In this document: piece by piece, positions 12,052 through 23,917 of the stretch | Layout of the letters: every line of letters begins with the position of its first letter | Numbering within the stretch: the first letter of the stretch is position 1 | Assembly (NCBI GenBank): GCA_023053545.1 | Contig: JAKZAN010000006.1 | Location: 687,001 to 751,000 of the forward strand | DNA: 64,000 bases | Reading direction: 5' to 3' | Origin: Lepidurus packardi | Lineage: Eukaryota; Arthropoda; Branchiopoda; Notostraca; Triopsidae | The notes under the pieces: generated by a model | The model's input: the letters and a program-made list of their open reading frames with translations, nothing else | Databases searched by the model: none | What the model was told of the DNA's origin: nothing | Translations under genes and position numbers: made by a program

Positions 12052-15000
12052 TTAGAATACAGCGATTTTATCACGAGGAGTAAAGCGCAAGTCATCATCC
12101 AAGGTTAGCAAGATCTGACGTTGAAACGTACATTATTACAGCACTTGGCCAAGCAGTAGGTGACTTACCAGGAAAGACAAGAAAAGGCTTATAGCTGATA
12201 AAAAATGCCAGACATCGTGCTGGTCGTAGAAACCAAGGATCATACATTCTTGGTTGTACAAGCGCGACTCTGCAGCCGTCATCTGTTAAGTACCCAAATA
12301 TTAGCCACGCAAGAAAACTTAGGAAATAAATATACCCTCCAGGTCGTAGCTTTATTGATGAAAAAATACATGGATGAGCCCCAGGATACCATAGAGAGTA
12401 TGATATAAAACATTGGCTCAACTAGAATCCGTTCTTTACTGCGCATCTGTTAAAAATAAACGGTGTATTTGTTGCTTAATACATGTGTTTACCTTCATGA
12501 TGATATAAAACGTCGTATACAACATCAGGTTCGTAATAAAGATGGCCAAAATATAGGATGCAAAATCCGAAGGCCTGGTCAAAAACCCGTACACAGCCAA
12601 GCCAACGTTAGCCAAATTTCCTAGGAAAAAATCAAACCAAGGTACAAAAAAGGACTTTCTTGCTAACAGATATATGTTTTACCCATGACCAGAAGAATCA
12701 TACGATCCACGTACATCGGGCGGAACCAATTTCGAGGCCCCGATTGAAGATCGTTCCAAAATACTATGTAGATTCTCTTGAAAATTCCAAAATCTTTCGT
12801 CGTAAAAAACGGGTTACAAAAAGTCCTTCCAAATATTCAAGATTCATCTTACCCAAACTCCATCGGCCCATATAATACACTTGAGCGGAAAGGGCAATGC
12901 ATCCAAGGAGATGCAACACTGAGAAGGCAATCCAAAAATACACAGAATCTTGGAATATCGATATAACACCCATAAAGACCGCCAAAGCTAAGACGGCAAA
13001 AGCAGCATAGGCATGTGCGTAGATGTCTGGATGCCGATTTTGATAAATTTTGAGCATGCACAAGATGGCAATGCAGTACATAAACGTAGTATCTAAGAAG
13101 CAAAAAATATACGTTTAGTAAGGAACAAAACTAAAGTACCAAATTGATAATTGGAATGAGTGGGGCAAATGTGATAGCACGCGCTCAACGTCCCTTCCAT
13201 AATCAAAGCCAGACCCATGGCGTAGAACAACCCATAATGCTGCGGAACTCCATAATACTGCAATACAGTAATGAATGAACTAGAATGGTTTCATGGTGGT
13301 TTCAAGTTACCTTTTCCAATCTGTCGTGACTGCTTATGGCACTTCGGCGAAGTACATCTCTGCGCAGGACCATGATGCAAAACAAAACTCCCAGCATAAT
13401 GTACCCAATATTGGAATAGACGTGATTGAAGTCCGTTAGGTAGGCCAATGGATGAGCGCAAAGGAAGTTGTAGTAGCACAAGTCTTGATCACCAGTATCG
13501 TTAACAATACGTTGGTAGGTGATGACCAGCTGCAAAACAGGTAGTGCGTAAAAAACGGTAACCGTAATCAAGGTCCATAAATACAGTTGGGATTTTTTTG
13601 CATGGAAGCTGGGAGACTTGCGCGCTAGGTCAGACACAAACAGGAACGTTTTCGTTCTAAATCCAAAGCCAAAAAGGATATTGAGTATGGGGAACAGTCG
13701 TTTTTTTAACCATACAAGTTTCAAGTACAAGTACCTAAAAACATCCTTATCATAGAAGGCATCCGGAAGCATATCAATCTCGGTTTCGTCTAACGATGAC
13801 CCCAAGGAATGACTACTTGCAAATCGCCGGTTTACCGTGCTGGCTAGAAAGGAGAGAACACAATTCGTGAAACATGCGTTCATACCAAATAAAGGCGTCT
13901 TACGTTCGCCAATGCTTCCATATCCAGCGAGTCGAGAAGTTGGCACATCTTGCCTTTCTAATAGACTAGGCTCGGTGGGCTCGGCATCAGGCCGAGCACA
14001 TTTGACGCAGAAACTGATAAAGGCCGACAAGTAGAAAATTAGAAATATCCCCAACGCTCCCAGAACAGCGATAAGGAAGTAGGTTCGGCTCGTCTTTTCC
14101 TTTATTACAAAGCTGACAAACTTTTGGCGAGTGGGTGGTGGGAGCTCACGTGAACCAGTGCATTCATAATCGTCCGCTTTGGCGGTAAATACCACAAAGA
14201 AGCCATCCGGGAAGCGAACGCGCTGCAGATAAATTTCATTATAACTCTGCCTAATAGCTGGCTTGATTAGTACACCTACATCGATTGTCATACCCGACTT
14301 GTTCATGGTCGTTTGCCACATGCCTTCGTATTTTATATTTCGCTCGAAATCAAAGGCAGCACACTGTAAACACGCAATTCCGGATTTAATTCAATTTAAT
14401 AAAAGTTTGAGCAAGGCTCTGAAAGTATTTACCGTCATGTTTTGCACAGCAACAGACATGCAGCTCTCATCGCTGGAGCTCACAATCAACAATACCGTCT
14501 CCACATCTTTGGGAAAAATAAATTGGTAATATTGTGGCTTAGCCGGTGTGAAAATAAATTGTCTTTCTTCCTCCAACCTGGATAAGGGAACCTTTTAGCC
14601 TGGGTAATTACAAGACTTGTTGGTTTACCGAACGCTGAAGCCAGAAGCAAGGGACACTGTCATATCAAATGTCACGTTAATTGGGTCAGATGTTGAAACA
14701 CTCAGAAAAAAATCTTGCTCAGTCTGTGGCTGTACAATGAGCACTTCATTACTCCCATTGTTTATGTCGGAGAGCGGAAAAGAATCCAAAGGACATAAAG
14801 TGTGTGTCACTGACGAGTACTCCTGCCTATAAAATTGAATCAAAGTTAAGCTTCCTGCTAGCAGATACATCAAAGAAAAGCATTACACCCCATTGGTTGT
14901 TTCTATTGTAAAGGGTAACTGCCATGATGAAACGCCCCTTGGCTGTCGAACAACGAACAGGAGCGGGTAAGCTCTGGTAGCATTCAAGCTATTTACGCGT

Positions 15001-15474
15001 ATTGCCAGAGCTTGTGTTTCATTAGTCTGTCAAGAAAATAAAAAAGCGTGCATTAGTCACAACTTCCCAATCCGTTCACTTTATCCATATAATCAATTCA
15101 GCATAAACAAATAACGAAACTATACTTACGTCTTCGGTATACGTAAACTGGTAGATGAACTCCACCGTGGCATTCACATCGTTTGAATACGTGTTGTTCA
15201 GAATTCCATCAATGACAATCGGAAGTACATGTTTTTGATGTAGCTGTCGTCGTTTTCTTAAATTTAATCCTGTAGTCTGTACCCCTGAATAAACCACCAG
15301 GGCAACAGTAAAAAAATATTATGACGTGACGTGATTCGTTAATTTTACTTCAGTACCACTGTTTGCAGAATCAGAAACGGCGGAATTCTTCTGCGTCAAC
15401 CCAGCCACTGTGCCACTTGAGATAAGCGTAAACAAAGAAATTATCACCGTTTTATAAACAAAAGCTAATCTCAT
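12052..15474 (-). CDS. SIDT: SID-1-like (SIDT) transmembrane protein
   Basis: Multipass membrane protein of the SID-1 family, tied to dsRNA or cholesterol uptake and lysosomal RNA transport. Fifteen exons from 15474 down: 15357-15474, 15130-15284, 14887-15026, 14629-14826, 14433-14577, 13904-14363, 13735-13843, 13656-13311, 13257-13140, 13092-12853, 12793-12683, 12620-12493, 12416-12336, 12282-12169 and 12114-12052. They close in frame to 841 residues (human SIDT1 about 827). Visible: signal peptide (1 to about 28), glycosylatable ectodomain, then about eleven hydrophobic helices. Conserved blocks include [26 protein letters not shown] and [13 protein letters not shown], plus the LLTLDDDL tail. 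Introns 13844-13903 and 13657-13734 contain no stop and are multiples of three, so they read as open frame if retained. Confidence 0.93.
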
Positions 15475-15653
15475 TTTGAGGTACGAAGCAACGAACTAAG
15501 GAAAACTAAAGTACAGCCAAAGTTTCACACATAAATCACAGTCACTCTTCAATTGTTTGTGTTGTTGTGTCTGATTCATCAATACGCATTAAAAGGTTTT
15601 GGTTTCTTGGTCAAAGCTTGCCTCTGAACCACAAGCTTAAGGGCGTTCCCAAG

Positions 15654-15661
15654 TGACGTCA
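15654..15661. promoter_or_regulatory. Perfect palindromic CRE upstream of SIDT
   Basis: TGACGTCA lies 180 bp upstream of the SIDT start codon (the gene reads leftward), in the short gap before the XK-related gene. This is the full CREB/ATF octamer. Whether it is used is unknown. Confidence 0.4.
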
Positions 15662-16205
15662 TCATGATCATTAACGGCTTAAAAGCTGCTTTACGCTTAA
15701 CAACCTTGTAAAGCAGATTTCCGGAACCGTATCATTTGAGTAAGGAAGTTATGTGACCAGAAATTGACTAGTTTATTTCAAAAGGCAAAATGTTCCGTTT
15801 CCACAGTTATTGGCCGTCACGTTCATGCATTGTGTCGTAGACACCCGTTTGAAACCAAACAGCTCCTAGATAGCAAAACCTCATTAAAATAGCGACATTA
15901 TTCCTATTCTTAATTTACCGCTTTGAAAGCTAATCTGCGAGACTAGCTTGGACGACGTAGCAGAATTTGAAATGGTCCTGAGGATCGAGCAAGCTACGGG
16001 CTTCCGACTTTGTCGTTTGCAAAACTTCCAGATCCAACCGCACTTGTTAACCGAGGCTGAGAGCCTACTGGGATGTGCATACTTGTAGTAAAGAACCAAT
16101 AGAGAAACACCGATCAAGAAGGCCACATAATGTGCATAAAATGCTGGAGTGCGATACCACAGTTCTGGGTCGCTCGCTTGATACCAAGCGATTAGTAAAA
16201 CGGTA

Positions 16206-16213
16206 TTCTCCGC
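16206..16213. repeat. Left target-site duplication of the MULE
   Basis: The octamer TTCTCCGC directly precedes the transposon end. The same octamer follows the other end at 20299-20306. Eight to eleven bases is the usual range for Mutator-like elements. Confidence 0.92.
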
Positions 16214-16780
16214 GGGTAGGGGACGAACGGGCCCAGTTCCAAACGGGCCCACCTTGACCAAACGGGCCCAGTGCCAAAGAGGCCCAACCATTGACCAAAC
16301 GGGCCCAGTCAACAGACCAAACGGGCCCACTATTTTGAAACATTGTAAACACCCTGTTGTGCTGTTTTACGGACTCAGGGAACAACACACGATATGGGTA
16401 AGACACGACATGTATATATTTTCAAACATATCTATTGTATTGTAACATATGTGAAATTAAGTATTTATCTTTTTTGTATTGTTTTCTACTTAGAATGGCC
16501 CAGAAGAAATGAACTGGAAGTGGAAGTCTTGCCCAAAACTATATTAAAAAACTAAAAGTCTAAGAAGTGGCGACTGAAGTATAGTACGACTGTTAGCTGG
16601 ATTGGGATGGACTTTATATAAGACTAGACAAGAGCATACTAAATATTTATAGCAATACTTCTTTGTACGAGTTTTGACATCGACTTGCTGTATTTATCGT
16701 TCTTTGTATTGTTTTCTCCGTAGTATGGTCGAGACAAAATCCAACTCGAAGAGGAAGTCTTGCCCTATAACTATGCGACA
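16214..16780 (+). repeat. Left terminal inverted repeat of the MULE
   Basis: Near-identical, inverted, to 19735-20298. The outer 120 bases hold six spaced copies of AACGGGCCCA, one of them degenerate (AAAGAGGCCCA at about 16276-16286). Further in there is an imperfect tandem repeat of about 230 bp: two blocks, from about 16475 and 16700, each have TTGTATTGTTTTCT followed by a GAAGTCTTGCCC motif. Confidence 0.85.
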
Positions 16781-17171
16781 GTAATGACTATGTAATGCGA
16801 CAGTATAGCTGGTTTGGGAATTTTTTGACATGCTATGGAGTACTTCTGTATTCTTCATTATTACCATCGAGTATTATGCGACAACTGCAACAGCTGGCAG
16901 CATAGAATTTGCAAAACTGGTAAGATAGGATATGTCATAAAAAACGATTTGTCAAACTAAAGGCTTACCTTACATTTTGTTTGCATTTATTTACTAGGAG
17001 TAACGCGTCAGAAATATCGCATACTGAAGAAGAAGAGCTCCTTTCCTTGGCTTTGCTCGCTTTGCAAGAGTAATGCCGCGTCACCCGAATTTCATGGGTT
17101 TTCAAAAGATACATCTAACGCGGTAAAGTTAAACGTTACATGCTTGAATGCAATTTTAGCTGCTTTTCTAG

Positions 17172-17530
17172 GACACGGGTATGGATTGCGTTCTTCCACC
17201 CCCGCCAATATTTGACAATCAAGCAGAATACGAGCTCCAACAAAACGAGGTAATTTGTACCCCAGCACACCTTCAAAAGATTTTCAACCGATTTTCTCTA
17301 GGATACGAATATGATTTGCATTCTTCCACCTCCGCCAATGTCCGAAAATGAAGCCGAAGACGACGAGCTTCACCAAAACGAAGTAAATTGTAGTCCAACC
17401 CACCATCCAAAGATTTTTAAACAATTTTTCCTAGGATACGAATACGGATGGCATGCTTTCACCACCGCACCCGCCAGTATTTATCTATGAAGGCTATAGC
17501 GAATGGGCTGTTCAACAAGAACAAAACGAG
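17172..17530 (+). repeat. Tandemly duplicated small exons in the MULE gene
   Basis: Three successive exons (17172-17249, 17302-17382, 17435-17530) encode variants of one unit: Asp-Thr start, a Leu-Pro-Pro-Pro-Pro core, and a Gln-Asn-Glu end. The first two introns are also alike (GTAA-start, AAGATTTT centre, TTTTC-CTAG end). The unit of about 130 bp, exon plus intron, has therefore been duplicated. Every exon is phase 0 and a multiple of three long. Confidence 0.8.
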
Positions 17531-19355
17531 GTAACATATAGTGGTAACATATTGCTTTTTCTAATTGCCTGTGTAATGTATTTTAGGCTATGCAGGTTGC
17601 CGAATGTGAAGCCCGCTACTCGCCATTGTTTCGTGATGAATATGCCCCCAACGTTGATTTCTCGGACGAGGTACAAACTCAACGCTATACTTAATTTTTT
17701 AATAGCACATAGACGACTTGTTTGTTTAATTTAAATGCTTTCTATTGTTGTCAGGACACAGATACGGCTGACGAATTCGAACCGCGATTCTCACCATTGC
17801 CTAACGACGAAGATGTCCATAACGGGTATTTTTCTGACGAGGTAGTCGCAAAGCTGAACTTCATTATCTAACTGCTTGCTTCCTTATTTAAATTTAACTC
17901 GTATTATTTAACAGGACACAGTTGCGGACATGAACATCACTCCTCCTGTGATTCCCTTTCGTCAGCCGCTAGTTGTTGAAGAAGATTCGTTTTCGGAAGA
18001 TTCATCGTTGGAATCTGCAGAACGTGAACCTACCCTCACTTTTACAGTAGTTGAGCGGGGAACAAATTTCAACCGTACGGCGCTTTTCGACTCGGACGGG
18101 AAGAAATACACAGTCAAACGCCGCTTGGGATCTGAAGCCATCGAATGGCGCTGCAACATTAGAAAACCATACTGCCGTGGACTGGTTAAGCAAACCGGCG
18201 ATACATTCGTCCTTGTTAGATGCCACACGTGCCCAACCAGTGACCCTAACAGGTTGAAGGTTGCTTTGGCAGAGAAGAAAATGAAATCCGCAGCCGAAGA
18301 CGGTAAATATAACGATTACATTGCAATCTTTGCATACATTACTCACGCTGGTTATTGTAGACTATTACATGTCAGCGCAAGCCGTCGTGGACAAGGTTCT
18401 TGTAGATGACTTTGGTGACCAGGGTCTGCCTTTATCATTGCCAAACAAGCGCGCCTTGATACGCAAGACTAATCGCGTAAGGGAGAAAAAGCGCCCGAAA
18501 CACCCCACGGAATTGGACTTTGTACTCAACCAGGATTTTGTGGAGGAAGACCACTCATCTTCGTACTCATGTCGGGCAAACGGCAGATGGATTACATGGA
18601 AGTATTTCGCACTGTTTTGCGGCTGTGCCCTGTACGACCGTTGCTCAAGTCAATTGTAATGGATTTTGAGAGACCCATGTGGAACGCCGCCCGTGCAGTG
18701 TTCCCAGGAATTCACGTGCGCGGATGCGCATTTCACTGGACTCAAGCCGTGTGGCGTAATATTCAAAAATACGGCCTACAGGAACACTACAAGCATGACG
18801 AACACGTCAAGAAGTTTTGCAAGTAAAATGCTTAGTTTATTATTTATTACTGTAATGCTCATACCCTTACAACTTTTTACATCTTACAGAATGATATTTG
18901 CTCTTCAATTCGTACCGGCTGACCACATTGTCCCAGTTTTTGAGAGTATTAACAAACGGACAAAGAGGCCTTCCCTTCGCAAACTTTGCAACTATTTACG
19001 GCGCACCTGGATTGAAAACGATGCGTGGCCACCACAAGTTTGGTCAAGCTACGGACAGACAATCCGTACGAACAATGATGTTGAATCGTGGCACGCAAGT
19101 CTGAAGAAGAAGATCCGACAGAAGACCCCAAACCTCTATTTCTTGATTAGTATGCTTTACGACGAAAGCAAGCTTGTAGCGATTACTAGGAAGCTACTGT
19201 CTTCTCAACGTATAGCTCGCGTACAGCCGTCAAAACAAAACGCCAAAGAAAAAGTATTACAAAAATTGTTTACCGAGTACAATGACGGTACAATTAATGT
19301 GAATGGATTATTGGACAAATGTTGTTACATGTACAGTCCAGTACTTGCTGAGTGA
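17172..19355 (+). pseudogene. MULE transposase with FLYWCH-like domain, internally deleted
   Basis: Exons: 17172-17249, 17302-17382, 17435-17530, 17587-17670, 17755-17841, 17915-18302, 18361-18822 and 18890-19355. An acidic, proline-rich repeat region leads into a FLYWCH-like zinc module (about 18060-18240, with a Cys-x5-Cys and a Cys-His-x-Cys set). The MULE core follows: the MDFE aspartate, GCAFHWTQAVWR, and the NNDVESWH glutamate near 19080. Around 18552 the frame jumps from QDFVEED straight to PLIFVLMSGKR with a frame change. The roughly 60 residues that normally sit there, including the first catalytic Asp, are missing. The true first exon and start codon could not be fixed; candidates lie at 17000-17122. 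Confidence 0.82.
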
Positions 19356-19734
19356 GCTATATTTATCATATATTTATTTATTTTATTATTCTTTGTGACG
19401 CGTGTCCATTATGTTTTTGAAAGATTTTGAACATATTTTTTTATTGTTGTATATGTTTTTTGTATTATTGTATAATTTTTTTTGTTTGTTTCTTGTATTT
19501 TTTTATTATTGCTTATTTTTTTTATTTATTTTTATTTATATATATATATATTTATTTTATTATTTTAAATAAATACCATTTATTTTTGGTATTTCTTTAA
19601 CAGTGGACTATTAAAAATGCATTATTAACTATAGTTTACCCTTTTTTCTATTACATACTAGCCAAACATCTCCTTTGATCCATCCCAAACCAGCTACTGT
19701 CACATTCCAGCCGCCACTTTTTATTTTAACATAG

Positions 19735-20298
19735 TTAGGGCAAGATTTCGCTCCTCTTCGAGTTGGATTTTGTCTCGACCATACTACGGAGAAAACAATA
19801 CAAAGAACGATAAATACAGCAAGTCGATGTCAAAACTCGTACAAAGAAGTATTGCTATAAATATTTAGTATGCTCTTATATAGTCTAGTCTTATATAAAG
19901 TCCATCCCAATCCAGCTAACAGTCGTACTATACTTCAGTCGCCACTTCTTAGACTTTTAGTTTTTTAATATAGTTTTGGGCAAGACTTCCACTTCCAGTT
20001 CATTTCTTCTGGGCCATTCTAAGTAGAAAACAATACAAAAAAGATAAATACTTAATTTCACATATGTTACAATACAATAGATATGTTTGAAAATATATAC
20101 ATGTCGTGTCTTACCCATATCGTGTGTTGTTCCCTGAGTCCGTAAAACAGCACAACAGGGTGTTTACAATGTTTCAAAATAGTGGGCCCGTTTGGTCTGT
20201 TGACTGGGCCCGTTTGGTCAATGGTTGGGCCTCTTTGGCACTGGGCCCGTTTGGTCAAGGTGGGCCCGTTTGGAACTGGGCCCGTTCGTCCCCTACCC
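19735..20298 (-). repeat. Right terminal inverted repeat of the MULE
   Basis: Inverted copy of the left end. The two differ by only a few substitutions and small gaps until about 19735, where similarity becomes patchy; weaker matching continues towards 19680. High identity between the ends fits a young insertion. Confidence 0.85.
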
Positions 20299-20306
20299 TT
20301 CTCCGC
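20299..20306. repeat. Right target-site duplication of the MULE
   Basis: Second copy of TTCTCCGC, directly abutting the right transposon end. It belongs to the XKR coding exon (codons for Ala-Glu-Asn). Confidence 0.92.
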
Positions 20307-21739
20307 AAAGCACATCTAATAAAAATAAGCGCGATTATTACGGACTCCAATTATGACATTAGTCAAATCTTACGGCATAGTAAAATGCGTAGTGAATATC
20401 GGTACTGCCTCCAGCCACACTGACATAGGTGAAAATGTGCACCACGGCAAACACGACTGCATCCAAATAGTCGTTCACATGAAGCGCTTTTAGTTGTCTC
20501 TGCTTGAATGTTAGCGTATGGAAATTCCACGCGAAAAAGATGGACCCATGCACAATGCAGACACCGAAAACTAACCGAGGGCAGACGCTAGCAAACAAAC
20601 CCAGTGCCAACACGCGTGCATCTACATATCGCCAAGTACAATGGTTATGTGGTGATAGACTCAATGACTCTCCAAGTCTGTATATACTTATGCTAAATAG
20701 GTGAGCCGTGTAATGAATCGTTGTGGCTCGCCAACCCATCTCGACCTTGTGTTGGTAAAATACTCGGGATGCTCTTTGATAAGACGTTACTCCCCACGAC
20801 ACACTAAACGCTGTGATGATGAGAGGCAATACCTCGTAGAAAAAGACTGCAAGTATTATACATTGTTTCATCAATCAATCTCTCTTCTTTTCTTTTTAAA
20901 AAAAGGAAAACTTACTATCCCATGACGAGGTACCTTCGGGTACTGTAGCTTTAATAAAAATGTAGAGCTGGAGAACGAATTGAGGAGCAGCTTCCATAAA
21001 TCCTTCAAAAAGACGTAGTTGAGTCGCATTCTTGTCTTCACGAAGTGTGTAATTCACGTATACTGAATTTCTGGTCTTTCGACTCTTCCATCCGTAATAT
21101 ACGGCTTCACAATTTCTGCAGAGAAATATTAGAGTTTATCCTAATTCGGGTAAAGGCGGCTTACCGGATGACAGGACTCAGTGGCAGAATTAAACAAACC
21201 ATTCTTAAAAACCATATCGGTTTAGCTACACCAACAGGGGCTTCTCGTTTAGACTCTTCTGTTGTTGAAGTCTCTTGTGTACTTTTGGAGTGTATGTCGG
21301 TTGAATACCTAGGGGAAATTGTGGTAAAAGCAATTTGGTGGGAGATAAATGTCTTAAGCTATTTTCTTTTACCAGTATAGACTAATGAACGTCATTATCA
21401 GAGCAGGTAGTGCCACAAACACGGCCGTCAATGTGAAATACGCCCACAATCCCAGTTCGTAGAAGAGTACAAGCTTGCAAGCGTCAGCCACAATGTCATA
21501 CAAGTAAAAAATCGTCGAAAGGAAAATGCAAATAATTGTAAAGTAATCGACGACCGCGTCTTGCCCTATTGGCAGAAAAGATTCTTCTAAATTATCCATA
21601 TCGCTGGCGTCGCCGATACCCTGGGTTAATGGTAGCATTGTACAATAAAAAAAGGGAAAAAAATACTAAAAAGCTTTTACCACCCAATAACAGAAACGTG
21701 AACCTAAAGCCCGTTAATCAATCTCGGACATGCCTTTCA

Positions 21740-23571
<1,832 letters not shown>

Positions 23572-23917
23572 ACTTGTAGCTAGTACGAATCGAAACAGTG
23601 AGTACAATGAATACCCTTTTTCTTTAAAACGAAACTAACCAAACACCAAGAAATTACGCTTGTCATCTACCCTGGTCACCCTGAACACTGAATCTACCCT
23701 CTTCGCTAATCTGAAGGAAAACGGTCTGCTCTACACCATCTAGGAACAAGCCGAACAAAAGTAAAAACAAAAAACTGAGGTATTTTTAAATGTAAACATA
23801 AGATAATAACGGGATTAGTCATACGTTACGAAGAATTTTCGGACGGATGCTGTGGCGAGCGAGTGATATGTGCACATAAGCCGTTGTTTCATTTTGGCTT
23901 ATAAAAAAGCAAACATA
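23572..23917. promoter_or_regulatory. Shared bidirectional promoter region PSMC4/TMEM63
   Basis: 346 bp between divergent start codons. No TATA box is obvious at either side. Assigned from gene orientation only. Confidence 0.5.

Larger units (their letters stand above)
16214..20298 (+). mobile_element. Mutator-like (MULE) DNA transposon, 4,085 bp
   Basis: Complete element by its ends: it starts GGGTAGGGGACGAACGGG and finishes with the exact reverse complement, flanked by an 8-bp duplication. Inverted ends run for roughly 550-600 bp. The interior carries a spliced transposase gene on the plus strand with a FLYWCH-like N-terminal domain and a MULE DDE domain. The transposase has lost the segment with the first catalytic residue, so this copy probably cannot move itself. 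Base composition of the ends (GGGCCC clusters) differs from the surrounding A/T-rich DNA. Confidence 0.92.
15884..21638 (-). pseudogene. XKR: XK-related (XKR) gene interrupted by a MULE transposon
   Basis: XK-related membrane protein; family members scramble phospholipids, some after caspase cleavage. Exons: 21373-21638, 21165-21308, 20916-21115, 20688-20846 and 20374-20621. The last exon starts at 20315 and is split by the transposon: 20299-20315 joins 16205-15884 once one target copy is removed. All phases then close to 451 residues, with no other lesion. Family marks: an N-terminal helix pair around DYFTIICIFLSTIFYLYDIV, EAAPQFVLQLYIFIKATVPEG, SVSWGVTSYQRASR and ARVLALGLFASV. As it stands the frame runs from Ala-Glu into the transposon end and stops at 20067, losing the last helices. 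I call it a disrupted allele; the undamaged rest suggests a recent insertion. Confidence 0.85.

Noticed and set aside
16214..20298. CRISPR-like or satellite array suggested by the repeated GGGCCC motif
   Set aside because: Copies are few, unevenly spaced and mirrored at both ends of a transposon with a target duplication, so they are parts of inverted ends.
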